A DNA stretch of 64,000 nt from Foliamicus sp965115835 (GCA_965115835.1 OZ220471.1:1798001-1862000); one strand, 5' to 3'; counted from the stretch's first letter, positions 8,481 through 18,080 are shown. Translations and numbers: made by a program. The notes: generated by a model from the letters alone, not told the origin.

Positions 8481-9320
8481 TCAGTGCATCTCCTCGCCGC
8501 CGGTCACGTTCAGCGCATCGCCATTGATGTAGGCCGCCTGCGCGGAACACAGGAAAGCCACCGCGTTCGCCGTATCGCTCACCTTGCCTTCCCTGCGCAT
8601 CGGATTGCGGGCGCGTATGTTGTCCAGATATTGTTTCAGGGTCAGGCCGAAGTGCTTCGAGAAGTAGTCGTTCTGGACGGCCCCGAGACCGGTGGTGACA
8701 TGGTTCGGGCATACGGCATTGACCGTAATGCCGTGCGGACCCAACTCGAGCGCGCAGGTTCGGGTCAGACCCACCAGACCGTGCTTGGAGGCGGTGTAGG
8801 CCGCCATGTGAGGAAAGCTCGACTTGGCGGCCTGACTGGCGATGTTGATCACGCGCCCGCCCTCGCCCTGCTTGATCATCTGGCGCGCGGCATGCTTGGT
8901 GCACAGGAACGGCCCCTTGAGGTTCACGTCCAGCACAGCGTCCCACTGGTCTTCGGGCAACTCGGTGCAGGCGGCGATCAAATAGCCGATTCCCGCGTTG
9001 TTCACCAGAATGTCCAGACGACCGAAGCGCTCCACTGCGCGCGCCACCGCCGCCTCAACCTGCAATTCGTCGCGCACATCCAGCGGCCAGGCTTCCGCGT
9101 TGCCGCCGTTGTCGCGAATCCCCCGCACCACGCCCTCCATTGCGCCAGTAACGCCGATATGCCGATCGGGCATGTGCTCGCCGGGCGATTGGCCCAGGTC
9201 GGTCACCAATACGCTGCAACCGCACCCGGCCAGCCGCGAGGCAATGCCTTCGCCCAAACCCCGGGGGCGGCCGGCGCCCGTAACGAGCGCCACCTTGCCG
9301 CTCAGATCATGACTTTTCAT
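8481..9320 (-). CDS. Short-chain dehydrogenase/reductase
   Basis: 279-residue classical SDR, NAD(P)-dependent Rossmann oxidoreductase. Motifs in order: cofactor loop TGAGRPRGLGEG, NNAG, and the catalytic Ser-Tyr-Lys set in INIAS and YTASKHG; ITVNAVCPN follows the active site. The glycine-loop spacing is slightly longer than the usual TGxxxGIG. The substrate cannot be told from sequence. ATG 9320 gives the usual few residues before the first beta strand (GKVALVTG). It is the last of three same-strand genes with the AcuI-like reductase and the cupin, but a 227-bp gap with a small hairpin (stem 9333-9339/9353-9359) separates it from the reductase, so co-transcription is uncertain. Confidence 0.9.
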   Translation of the reverse strand: MKSHDLSGKVALVTGAGRPRGLGEGIASRLAGCGCSVLVTDLGQSPGEHMPDRHIGVTGAMEGVVRGIRDNGGNAEAWPLDVRDELQVEAAVARAVERFGRLDILVNNAGIGYLIAACTELPEDQWDAVLDVNLKGPFLCTKHAARQMIKQGEGGRVINIASQAAKSSFPHMAAYTASKHGLVGLTRTCALELGPHGITVNAVCPNHVTTGLGAVQNDYFSKHFGLTLKQYLDNIRARNPMRREGKVSDTANAVAFLCSAQAAYINGDALNVTGGEEMH

Positions 9321-9547
9321 AGGCCCGATTGTAGCCCGGATCGTTCACCAGGCCGGGCTGCGACCTTGCAAGCCCTTGCCTGATCTCATGTTTTTCCCAC
9401 TGCCTGCAACGACAGACCGGATCGGGCTTGCCCTCGATACCTGCCGATGCCTGCAATAACAATCCCGCGATTGCATCCTTGGCAGCCGCGATAACCAGAA
9501 GCAAATCATGCGGCCGCGAACCGCTGCGCCTCGCGGATTCGGGGTGC

Positions 9548-10540
9548 TCAGGCGTTGACATCAATGACCACGCGCCCCGAGATCTTCCCGTCCAGGATCT
9601 CGTGCGCCAGCAACGGAAGGGCCGACATGGGTTCGACCCGCGAAATGCGGGCCAGTTGCCGGCGGTCGACCTGCTTCGCCAGAGCCTCCCAGGCGCGCCG
9701 GCGGCGACCCCGGGGGGCCATTACCGAGTCGATGCCGCGCAGGGTTACGCCGCGCAGGATGAACGGCATCACCGTGGACGCCAGCTTGAAGCCGCCGGCG
9801 AGTCCCACGGCCGCCACCAGGCCCCAACGGCGCGTTTGCGCCAGTGTGGTGGCCAAGGTCGTTCCTCCCACGGAATCGACCGCCGCAGCCCAGGTTTCGG
9901 ATTCCAGCGGACGCGACTCGCGGGCCAGCTCCTCGCGCGCCATCGTTTCCGCCGCGCCCAGCGACTTCAGGAAAGCCGCCCCTTCGGGCTTTCCGGTTGC
10001 GCCCGTGACCAGATATCCGAGGCGGGACAGCAACAGCACCGAAATGGCGCCTACGCCGCCGGTGGCGCCGGTCACCAGCACGGGGCCGGCATCCGGTCCG
10101 ATGCCGGCATCCTGTATGGCGTTCACGGCCAGCATGGCCGTATAGCCTGCCGTTCCCAGCGCCATGGCCTGCTCGGCGGAGAAGACATCGGGTATGCGCA
10201 CCAGCCAGTCGCCCCTCAGGCGCTGCTGTTGCGCATAGCCTCCCCAGTATTTCTCCGACAACTCATAGCCGTTGACCAGTACGCGGTCGCCCGGCCGGAA
10301 CCGTTCGTCACGCGATTCGCGCACCTCGCCGGCCAGGTCGATCCCGCACACCATGGGCAGGCGCCGGCAGATCCTGCCGCGGCCGCTCACCGCCAGCCCG
10401 TCCTTGTAGTTGAGCGCGGAATGGCTGATCCGCACCAGAACATCCTCGTCGGGCAACTCCCGCAGCGCCAGCTGCTCCAAGCGCCCGGCGACTTTCCCGT
10501 CCCGTTCGCGCGCCACGATGGCGCTGATGGTGTCGCCCAA
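9548..10540 (-). CDS. MDR-family quinone/acrylyl-CoA reductase (AcuI/YhdH type)
   Basis: About 330 residues of zinc-free medium-chain reductase in the YhdH/YhfP/AcuI group. Seen: an N-terminal GroES-like region (LVRISHSALNYKDGLA, VCGIDLAGEV, GDRVLVNGY) and the NADPH-binding loop VTGATGGVG, with DSVGGTTLA and LRGVTLRGIDSV near the end, all typical of the group. In characterised members it reduces acrylyl-CoA to propionyl-CoA, using NADPH. No ATG fits the family start; I used TTG 10540, preceded by a GAGGGAG-like site, while a GTG at 10516 is another option. Length then matches the family. The neighbours do not define a pathway. Confidence 0.88.
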   Translation of the reverse strand: MGDTISAIVARERDGKVAGRLEQLALRELPDEDVLVRISHSALNYKDGLAVSGRGRICRRLPMVCGIDLAGEVRESRDERFRPGDRVLVNGYELSEKYWGGYAQQQRLRGDWLVRIPDVFSAEQAMALGTAGYTAMLAVNAIQDAGIGPDAGPVLVTGATGGVGAISVLLLSRLGYLVTGATGKPEGAAFLKSLGAAETMAREELARESRPLESETWAAAVDSVGGTTLATTLAQTRRWGLVAAVGLAGGFKLASTVMPFILRGVTLRGIDSVMAPRGRRRRAWEALAKQVDRRQLARISRVEPMSALPLLAHEILDGKISGRVVIDVNA

Positions 10541-10599
10541 GCGCCCGCTCCCTCGCCCCTTCGCGAGCCGGCGACGGGGCACAGTCAATGAGTGGGAAA

Positions 10600-11046
10600 T
10601 CAGCCTCCGGCGGAGGCGTTCCAGGCGTCCAGAACCTGCTTGCAACCCACCAGCGCGATGGTGTTGCCGTCGTCGTCCAGGAAGTTCAGCGGCCCCAGAA
10701 AGGTCATGTAGAACTCGCTGTCCTCCGGAAACTCGGTGTGATCGTGCTGGGCATTACAGGCTTCGTAGCCGTAGCCCGGCGCCACCGCCGTGTCGCCGCC
10801 CTCGGCGCTGCCGCCGCGCACATGCATGCTACCCTTGGTCAGGAAGTATTCGCCGGGACCCATGTGGACATGTCTGGCGAACGAAGAGCCCGCCTTGCAA
10901 TCGAAGATCGCGGTCCAGGCGCCCGCTTCGGGCGAAACGTGCAGCAACTTCCACTTGATGTCGCCTTGACAAAGGCCTTGCGGGAACGGTACCCAGTCCA
11001 CGGCATCCATCTGGACATAACTGCCGGTGGGAGAGTTGTCAGCCAT
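10600..11046 (-). CDS. Cupin-domain protein (ChrR-like cupin)
   Basis: 148 residues from ATG 11046, which has a near-perfect GGAGG ribosome-binding site six bases upstream. A single small beta-barrel cupin is indicated by FARHVHMGPGEYFLTKG, in which the H-x-H...E metal-binding motif is intact, and by a later His-rich AQHDHTEF segment. The overall pattern (WKLLHVSPEAGAWT, GGDTAVAPGYGY) resembles ChrR-type cupins and acetylacetone dioxygenase-like proteins. No zinc-binding anti-sigma region is present and no sigma-factor gene adjoins it, so a ChrR regulatory role is unlikely. Probably a small metal-dependent enzyme of unknown substrate. It sits 59 bp upstream of the reductase gene on the same strand. 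Confidence 0.8.
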   Translation of the reverse strand: MADNSPTGSYVQMDAVDWVPFPQGLCQGDIKWKLLHVSPEAGAWTAIFDCKAGSSFARHVHMGPGEYFLTKGSMHVRGGSAEGGDTAVAPGYGYEACNAQHDHTEFPEDSEFYMTFLGPLNFLDDDGNTIALVGCKQVLDAWNASAGG

Positions 11047-11402
11047 TATTTTCCTCCTTGCCCGCCGCCGCACCGAACCCCCCGGCGCACACGGCAGCCT
11101 TCAAAAACACAATGTCGTCCATGCTAACCACGATGCCGCAAGGGGTCAACACGGCGTGCGGCTTCACGGGGCAACTGTTCGAAGCGGTCAGTCGCCTGCA
11201 TGGCGAACACGCCCAAACGCCTGAGCCGCAATAAGCCATGGGAGCAATGAGCGCCCGGTTCGGGCACTGACGCCGGAAGGGCGCGAACACCCGGCAATGC
11301 TCGCCCTTACGTATGCGCTCTGGCGGCCCAGGGTTCGAACAACAGCGGCGCGCCGAATGATCGGGGCCGCACGAGACCTGACAGCCAGCGCCGCGCACTG
11401 AC
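11047..11402. other. Intergenic, no gene recognised
   Basis: 356 bp between the cupin start and a degenerate repeat of the adhesin 3' end. Open frames on both strands show no family features and give only arginine/proline-rich or low-complexity translations. It must hold the promoter of the cupin gene, but no confident -35/-10 pair was picked. Confidence 0.5.
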
Positions 11403-11573
11403 TGCCCCAGCCTCCCGCGAGGCGTCTTGCCAGCGGGCGCGGAACTCGTGTCGAGGCGGTGGTCGGCCGACTCCAGCAGACCCTCGCGCCGGGCGGCTCG
11501 GATCGCCATGACGAGACCGGGCGCGCCCGCCGCCCGGCGCCGGGGCAATGCGCCAGCGCCAGCCGACGCTGCC
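11403..11573 (-). repeat. Degenerate extra copy of the adhesin gene 3' end
   Basis: This stretch repeats about 170 bp that also occur at about 11580-11745, the last codons of the adjacent adhesin gene plus flank. Shared landmarks include gcgggcgcggaactcg, gtcgaggcggtggtcggccg and ggcgccggggcaa, in the same order and spacing. In the barrel frame it reads ADHRLD like the true C-terminus, but without the intact final residues. A third, more distant match is the end of the giant adhesin at about 45990-46080. It looks like a tandem partial duplication left by rearrangement of the barrel gene. Confidence 0.75.
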
Positions 11574-11609
11574 CGGCGCCCGCGCTGTCCCGGCCTTCCG
11601 CGAGGCGCT

Positions 11610-12805
11610 TTACCAGCGGGCGCGGAACTCGATGTCGAGGCGGTGGTCGGCCGGTTGCAGCACACCTTCGCGCCGCACAGCCCGAACCGCCACACCGACA
11701 TCCGGCGCGCCCGCCACTGGCGCCGGGGCAAGACGCCAGCCCACGCCCACTTCGCGCGCGCCGGCCGAAACGCCGTAGCTCAACTGCGGCGCGCCCACGA
11801 ACCGCCCGCGGAAGGCCGGCAAGCCGTAGCCCGCTTCCATCGTCCAGCGACCGCTCTGATCGCTGCCCAAGCGCCGCGACAGCGGATCGTGGGCGAACAG
11901 GGCGTCCAGACCGCCGCTGGCCGCAGAACCGAGGTCCTGGCGCAGGGCCAGGGTCAGGCCCAGGGCCGAGTCTGGCCGGGGATCGTAGGCCAGCGAGGCC
12001 GAAAAACCCCGATCCCTCATCGCGCCGTCCTCATGGGTCAGCAGCGCCCGCCCCTCAACGTTGAACTCGATGCCGAGGCGCGGATCGCTCCACGCAAGCC
12101 CGCCGCCGATCTCCACCCCAAAGCCGGTTTCCGCAGCGCCGCTGTCACGCCGCGCGCCAATCTCCAGCTTCGGCGTCAGATCGCCGCCACCGGGCAGCGC
12201 AAACCGCTTGCTGCCCTCCAGACCCAGCCGCAGCCGGCCGACGCCTGCCTCCGCGCCCACCAGACCGTCCGTGCGGGCCGAGGTGGTGCGCGCCCACAGG
12301 GCGTCCGACACCAGCGACAGCGAACCGCCGTTCGCAAACGACAACAACTCGCCGCTCGCCCCGGCCGCCGCCATGGTCCAGCCAATCGCCGTCTCCAGGG
12401 ACTCGGCCGCACCCGGCGCCAGCGTGATGTCGCCACTGCCGTGGCCCACCGCGCCCCACAGCGACAATCGCTCGGAAGGACGCCAGGAAGCATACGGAAT
12501 CGCTGCTGTCAACGCAGCCTCGATCCCGCCGTCTATCCCCGGGGTCTCCGCCGAGACGCCCGCGCCGCGATAGCCGCCGTCGCTGCGGCTTCGCGACAGC
12601 GCCACACCCGCCAGCCAGCGGCCCTTCGCGTAGTCCACGCCCAGCAGCGCCGTGGTCACCTCGCCGTCCAGACCCACTTCGCCCTCGCGACCGTCGAAGC
12701 TCGCCTGCGAGCCGCGGCCCCAGAACCCGAGAACGCCGCCGAATGAGTCCTCCCCGCGGGTGTAGGTGAAGCGGCTGCCCGCCAGCAGTCGCCCGAGGCT
12801 CCTCT
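11610..12805 (-). repeat. Barrel cassette, near-identical to 46006-47195
   Basis: Direct repeat of about 1.2 kb encoding the outer-membrane barrel, shared with the giant adhesin gene. Long blocks are identical (for example the 60 bp at 12241-12300 match without a mismatch), and most differences are single substitutions. Identity falls away abruptly just upstream of the LLAGSRFTYT codons. Confidence 0.9.
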
Positions 12806-15649
12806 CCGCCGTAACGCCGGAAGATCGTACGGGCGGGCGCGAGAGCACCGAACCGGCGCCGCAGGCGGCCCCGCCGAACCCGGCGGGAGGCGGTTCCCTT
12901 CCGCCCCGCCCGGCGACATGGTCTTGTCGTCCTCCGCCACCGTGATCGTGACGCTGTCGATGGTCACCATGTCGTAGCCGCCGCCGCTGGCCGTCAGCGT
13001 CAGCGTCACATCCGTGTCGTCCTCCATGTCGGCGTCCTCGCGAACGAACACCCGAACCCATTGCGGAACATTCCAGTTCGCCGTGGTGAACGTAAGTCGG
13101 CCCCAGTTGCCCGTGGGGTTCAGGGTGGTGGGGGCGACCTGCCCCTGGGTGGTGAAGGTCACGTCGCCCGAATCACCGCTCACCGTGATCGTCACGTTCG
13201 CACTCGGCGCCGCGTCCAGCACCACCAGAAAGCCCGCGCCGCCGCCCTCGGCCGCCGTCAGCGTGGTCGGCACCACCGTCACCCCCTTGGTCGTGCCCGG
13301 CGTCGTCGGCGTGCCCGAAGCCGCGTCGTTCAGCGTCCCGTCCGCCGTAACATCGGCGCCCAGCTTGTAGCCGTTGTAGGCGCTGTCGTCCCCCAGGGTG
13401 ACGGTGTAGGTCTCCGCACCCTCCGAGGTCGCGCTGTCGTTGTTCGTCGGGATCGTCACCGTGCCGGTGGTACCGCCGGTGCTGCCAAAGTCCGCCATCA
13501 GCGTCTGAACCAGACCGCCGGGAAGGTCGGCCGCGGCAAAGCCGCTGCTGGCCCGGTCGGCAAAGGTCAGCTTCACCGGAATGGCGCCCACCAGAGCGCG
13601 GTCCGAGGTGATCGAAAGACTGATGTCCGCGCCCTCCGTCACCGCCGCCGGATCCGTCGCCAGCGTGGCCGTGGTGTCCACCACCGTTATGGTGACATCG
13701 TCCGCCTCCACATCGGCGTAGTTGGCGCCGGGCGCGCTCACCTCGAGTCTGTGCGTGAACTCGTAGCCCCCCCGACTATCGTTGATCGGAATGTATGTCG
13801 TTACCGACTGCGGCTCATTCCAGTAGTAGGGCTCGATTGTGACATTGCGCTTGAACTGGTCGTCCCGACCCGGGGCGACAGACGTGACCGAGATCGTGAC
13901 GATTCCGGTCGGCTTCACTCCCGCCAGCGCCACCGTGTACTGGTTCCCGCCGCCCTCGTTGATGGTGAGCTCCGTCGGCGTCACCACCACCCGCGGGGTG
14001 GCGGCCGCAAACGGCGTGGCCGTCACCGTATCGGACCAGGGACCGTTGTTGGCGACCTGAACGGCCCGGATGCGGAAGTCATACGCCGTGCCGGGGGTCA
14101 GGCCGGTCACCGCATAGGTCGTGGTAGCGCCGGTTCCCGTGAAGAATGACGTTGTAGCACCCCAGGCAGCACCGCTCGCCTTGCGCTGGAAGCCCCAGCG
14201 GGTGATGTTCTGGCCCGGCTGGGCGTCCCAGGTCAGGGTGACTCGACCCACGCCCGCCGTCGCCTTGAAACCGGAGGGCTTCGTCGGGATACTCGTCCAG
14301 ACGAGGGTGACGGTCTTCTCGTCCGACGCCGTGCCGGCGCCGTTGTTGTTCACCGCCCGCACCCGGAAGGCATAGGCGGTTCCGGTGCTCAGGCCGGTCA
14401 CCGTGTGGGCCGCGGTGGTGGCGCTCGAACTCGGCACATCCTTCCATGCGCCGTCCTGCGAATACTGCCACCTGATGATGCTGGCGTCGTTCGGGTCGGT
14501 CCAGGACAGCATCGCCTGTTGATTCCCACCGGTGACAGTGAAGCCCGCGGGCTTGGCCGGCGCCGAGCTGGCCGCGTTCACCGTCACTGCCACGGCGCCC
14601 GCATCCGGTATTGCATCCGCCGTGGCGCCCGTCAGCCGGAAGGCGTGGTTGATCTTCGCCGTGCCCGCCTCCACGCCGGTCACCGTCACCATCTGCGCTG
14701 TGCTGTAGTTGGTCGTCGAGAAGGTCAGGGTCGCCGGGTCCACCGTCGCCTTGGCCGTGGCGGAGCTCGTGATCGACAGCGTCCCCGCATAGGCCTGCGT
14801 CAACGCCACCGTGTAGCTGGCGGAGGCGCCGGCCTCTACCGTCACCGGCGCCCCGGTGATCGTGAGCGCGGCCGTGTCGTCGTTCTTGAACGTGACCGTG
14901 CGGATGTTCGACCAGGGACCATTCACAGTGGCGCTGTTCGTATCAGTTGTGAAGGCCCTCGCCCGAATCCGAACCTCTACCGATGCGCCGCCGGGAAAAG
15001 CATCACCTATACGGGCCACCACTTTGCGGACATTGATACCCGGATTGGAAAAGCCGTTGAAGTTGGTCCAGCTACCAGCGCCCTTCAGCCTGTAGGATAA
15101 CTCCCAGGAGCCGAAACGTGCAGCGCCATTGACGAAGTCGCCGGCACTCGTGCCGGCATGGGTCCAAGTCAGATCGATCCGCGTGCTCGTCGTCGAGGTG
15201 GCGGCCGTCAACACCGGCGCCGCCACCGCAGGCGCCGCAGGCGTCGCCGTCACCCAGTCCGTGGCGGCGCCGTCGCCGGAGGCGTTCACGGCACGGATCA
15301 TGAAACTGTATTCGGCGCCATTGTCCAGGCTCGTTACCGTGAAGGTTCCCGATTTCTGGCCGCCAAAGCCGGAAATGCTCCTGGAAGTGAAGAGATAACG
15401 TTCCCCGGCGTGCTTCAGATTGTAAGTGTAGGGATTGAAGCTGCTGACACTGATCGAGATGTCTGTACTCCAGGACAGCGTGACCTGCCCGTCGCCCGCG
15501 GTCGCCGTGAGAGTCAGGGCTGCCTGCGCGTCCTGCGGCGCGAGGACAGCGGCGAAGGTCAGCAGAAGTAAGGTGGCAATCCCCGCCTTCAGGCGGCGGG
15601 CGGTTCTCCCGGAGGCGCGCGCCGGCTCAGCCCCGCGCCCGGATTTCAA
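11610..15649 (-). pseudogene. Autotransporter-like adhesin (FnIII/Calx-beta passenger plus barrel), frameshifted
   Basis: The passenger (to about 12850) and the C-terminal barrel (11610 to about 12805) lie in different frames. A Sec signal (LLLLTFAAVLAPQDAQA) leads to beta modules in this order: two FnIII-like domains, a VTVEAGASASYTV module, two FnIII domains (about 14080-14550), then three Calx-like modules ending in EDDKTMSPGGAEG at about 12930. The giant gene at 46006 has the same modules before its barrel, but there an FnIII domain, a Calx-beta domain and a Gly-rich linker follow. Here they are missing, and the junction (12800-12900) is out of frame with the barrel, which resumes at LLAGSRFTYT. 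An internal deletion plus frame loss is the simplest reading. The start is unsure: TTG 15649, CTG 15592 (giving an ideal 24-residue signal) and ATG 15814 are all possible. Confidence 0.75.
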
Positions 15650-16092
15650 CTCATACTGCGGCAGGGGCCAATGACAAAGCGGGCGGGGCCTTGCCGGTAA
15701 TCGCGCAGAAGCGCTTTCCGAGCGGGCGATAAGGCGGCAACCGCCGGCGAAATCCAGCGCGGGCGCCAAGCGCAGGATCCCGAATCCCGTCCGGTTGCGC
15801 CAGTTCGCAGGCATGAAAGTTGCGCCGGGATTGCCCGTATCCCGTGCTCCCGGATGCTACCGCGCTTGCATCCCCCGGACGACGAACCCGGCAGTGCGAA
15901 AGTCGTCGATGCATGAACGGTTGAGTCGCTGCAAGCCCCGTATCCGTAAATCGCGTTGCAACATGACGGGCGTAGAATAGCCGAGGAAAGGCAGGCAAAG
16001 CGTTCGCCGCACCGGCGAAGGAGGACTGGATGCCAGTTGAGTGCGTTGGCTGAATGGCTTGCCGGTTTTTCGGTCCGGTTTCCCTGGATGGG
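15650..16092. other. Adhesin upstream region with a perfect hairpin and an orphan ribosome-binding site
   Basis: No gene recognised. At 16003-16019 there is a perfect 7-bp hairpin (TTCGCCG-CAC-CGGCGAA) followed directly by AAGGAGGACTGGATG, an ideal Shine-Dalgarno plus start that opens only a seven-codon frame. A second short frame downstream is interrupted by the 122-bp mobile element at 16093. The region upstream of 15649 should carry the adhesin promoter on the minus strand; none was confidently located. Confidence 0.5.
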
Positions 16093-16214
16093 CAGCTATT
16101 CCCGCCAAGCGCGACAATGCTCGAAAACCAGCTCCGATCCAACGCCTGAATGGTCACAAGCCTGGGTATCCGGCCCTGAACAAACGACTCTGCATCGTTA
16201 GCGGAAATTGCTGG
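16093..16214 (+). mobile_element. 122-bp MITE-like element, copy A
   Basis: Terminal inverted repeats CAGCTATTCCCGC at the left and GCGGAAATTGCTG at the right match at 11 of 13 positions. The element is flanked by an exact 8-bp direct repeat TGGATGGG (16085-16092 and 16215-16222), the expected target duplication. Its interior (tgctcgaaaa, aacgcctgaatggtcacaag, cgactctgca) is shared with two other copies in the window. It has no coding capacity of its own. Confidence 0.88.
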
Positions 16215-16357
16215 TGGATGGGTAATCTTTCCCGCTGCTTCCTGGCTCTCTCGCCCCCGCCGCTTCCCCGGCTGGCGCTTTCCGGGCGGCACGCAGCGAT
16301 GACGCCGGACACGCACCCACCGGCCCGAGCGCGCTGCGCAGCCAGAGCCGCCCCGTG

Positions 16358-17203
16358 ATGGACCCGCCTCTCGTGCTGCTGGCGATTTACTGTCCGGCAG
16401 TCTTCGCCGCAGCGATGCTCGGGGGATGGCTGTCCGCCCTCGGCGCCCTCACGCACACGCGCACACAAGTCGTAATGAGTCTGGTGGCCGGCTTCATTCT
16501 GGGCATCGCCCTGTATCACCTGCTTCCGCACGGACTGGAGTTGATACCCGGGCCCGAAAGCCTTGAACAGGGCATGCTCGCAACCGCGCTGGGGGTCGTT
16601 CTCATGGTTGGCCTGCTGCGGATATTCCAGTTTCACCGGCACGATTTCAGCGGCGAAGCGCAAGCCTTGTACAGGCGCGATGACCCCCCGCATGCGGCGG
16701 TCGGCGCGCGAAGCGTGGCGGGAATTGTTTTCGGGATGGCAGTCCACACCATCACCGAGGGCCTCGCGCTCGGGGCCAGCGCCCAGCTGAGCATGCTGCC
16801 CGGCGGAATCGGGAAGCTGCCGGGACTCGGCGTCTTTTTGGCAATCCTGCTGCACAAACCCCTGGACGCCTATTCCATTGTCACCATCATGCGCGCAACC
16901 GGCTGCGCGCGCAGGTGGTGCAATCTGGTCAACTTCGGGTTTGCGCTGCTCTGCCCGGCGGTGGCGCTCGCGACATTCTGGCTGGGCGCGCAACTCGGGC
17001 CCGCACAGGGCGGCGCGCTGGCGGGTTACGCGCTGTGTTTCGCCGCCGGAACTTTCCTTTGTCTGGCGTTGAGCGACCTGCTGCCGGAAATCCACTTTCA
17101 TGCCCACGACCGCTTCAAGCTGATCGCCGCTTTCCTGGTGGGCGCCGGTCTGGCCTATGTGCTGCACTTCGTGGAAGCCGGTCTGGTTGCAAGCGGCCCG
17201 TAA
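16358..17203 (+). CDS. ZIP-family metal transporter
   Basis: 281 residues, inner-membrane protein with about eight hydrophobic segments. The ZIP signature is visible: HTITEG in the fourth helix and LHKPLDAYSI in the fifth, which carry the transmembrane metal ligands, although the second differs from the commoner HKxPE by having Asp. A His-rich loop (FHRHDFSG) lies between the early helices and a second (HFHAHD) near the end. ZIP proteins bring Zn2+ or other divalent metals into the cytoplasm; substrate specificity cannot be read here. Start ATG 16358 follows an adjacent GTG at 16355; the ribosome-binding site is weak. It is convergent with the crotonase gene. Confidence 0.88.
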   Translation: MDPPLVLLAIYCPAVFAAAMLGGWLSALGALTHTRTQVVMSLVAGFILGIALYHLLPHGLELIPGPESLEQGMLATALGVVLMVGLLRIFQFHRHDFSGEAQALYRRDDPPHAAVGARSVAGIVFGMAVHTITEGLALGASAQLSMLPGGIGKLPGLGVFLAILLHKPLDAYSIVTIMRATGCARRWCNLVNFGFALLCPAVALATFWLGAQLGPAQGGALAGYALCFAAGTFLCLALSDLLPEIHFHAHDRFKLIAAFLVGAGLAYVLHFVEAGLVASGP

Positions 17204-17279
17204 CGGCCGCGCCCTCCCGTGCGGCAAGGCGTGACCTTTCCCGCAGCGCCCCACAGACCGGAATGCCGGAGGCGGGAGT

Positions 17280-18080
17280 TCAGTTGCCGGTGAAGCGGGG
17301 CGGACGCTTGGCGAAGAAGGCCGCCAAGGCTTCTTCGTGATCTGCGGTGCGCTGAAGGATGCCTTGCAGGTTCGCCGACATTTCCATGACGGACTCGAAG
17401 CGCTCCTGACGGCCGGCGCGCAGCAACTGCTTGGCCATGCGCAGCGCTACCGGCGGCTGTTGGGCGATCTCGCCGGCAAGCTGAAGCGCCCGGGGCAGCA
17501 ACTTGTCCGGCGGCGTCACCTCGCTGACCAACCCCCAGTCGCATGCGGTCCGGGCATCGATCAACTGGCCCGTCAGCAGCAGTTGCGCGGCGCGCGAATA
17601 GCCGATCAGCTGCTGAAGAATCCATGCGCCTCCGTCGCCGGGAATCAGGCACAGCTTCAGGAAGGTCTGCCCGAACAGGGCCTTTTCGGAGGCCAGTCGG
17701 ATGTCCGCCAGACAGGCCACATCGTTGCCCAGGCCTATGGCCGGGCCGTTGACCGCGGCGATGAGCGGCACATCCAGGCGCCACAGCGCCCTGACCATGC
17801 GGTGTATTTCGCCACGGTAGTTGTTGCTCAAGTCGGCCGAAGTGCCGGAAAAGGGAGGGCTGCGGTCGCGCATGGCCTTGACATCGCCGCCGGAGGAGAA
17901 CGCCGGCCCGGCGCCGGTAAGGATGGCGCAACGGACTGTGACGTCGGCCTGTATGCGCGCGGCGATTTTCTCGAACCACTCGCCGTCGCCGATGCGTCCC
18001 AGGAGGTTTCGCTCCTCCGGGCGCTTGATGGTAAGCAGGGCCACAGCCCCTTTCCTCTCGTACAGCAGTGCGTCGCTCAT
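17280..18080 (-). CDS. Crotonase-fold protein (enoyl-CoA hydratase/isomerase family)
   Basis: 266 residues from ATG 18080 with a GGGGGA site upstream. The crotonase fold is clear: RPEERNLLG, an oxyanion-hole segment FSSGGDVKAM and AVNGPAIGLGNDVACLADIR. The two catalytic Glu of classical enoyl-CoA hydratase are not conserved: the first position is Asp (GLGND) and the second falls in GQTFLKLCLIPGDGG, where the usual PEI is TFL. Hydratase activity is therefore doubtful; an isomerase, hydrolase or other acyl-CoA reaction is possible. It is the last gene of a same-strand run after bioA, with 44 bp between, and may be co-transcribed with the biotin genes. Confidence 0.85.
   Translation of the reverse strand: MSDALLYERKGAVALLTIKRPEERNLLGRIGDGEWFEKIAARIQADVTVRCAILTGAGPAFSSGGDVKAMRDRSPPFSGTSADLSNNYRGEIHRMVRALWRLDVPLIAAVNGPAIGLGNDVACLADIRLASEKALFGQTFLKLCLIPGDGGAWILQQLIGYSRAAQLLLTGQLIDARTACDWGLVSEVTPPDKLLPRALQLAGEIAQQPPVALRMAKQLLRAGRQERFESVMEMSANLQGILQRTADHEEALAAFFAKRPPRFTGN

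Noticed and set aside
9307..9564. 85-codon minus-strand frame between the SDR and AcuI-like genes
   Set aside because: It overlaps the ends of both genes, lacks a good ribosome-binding site and has no recognisable features.
12800..12900. Programmed frameshift or phase-variable tract in the smaller adhesin
   Set aside because: No slippery heptamer, homopolymer longer than four or short tandem repeat was found at the junction; deletion with frame loss explains it better.
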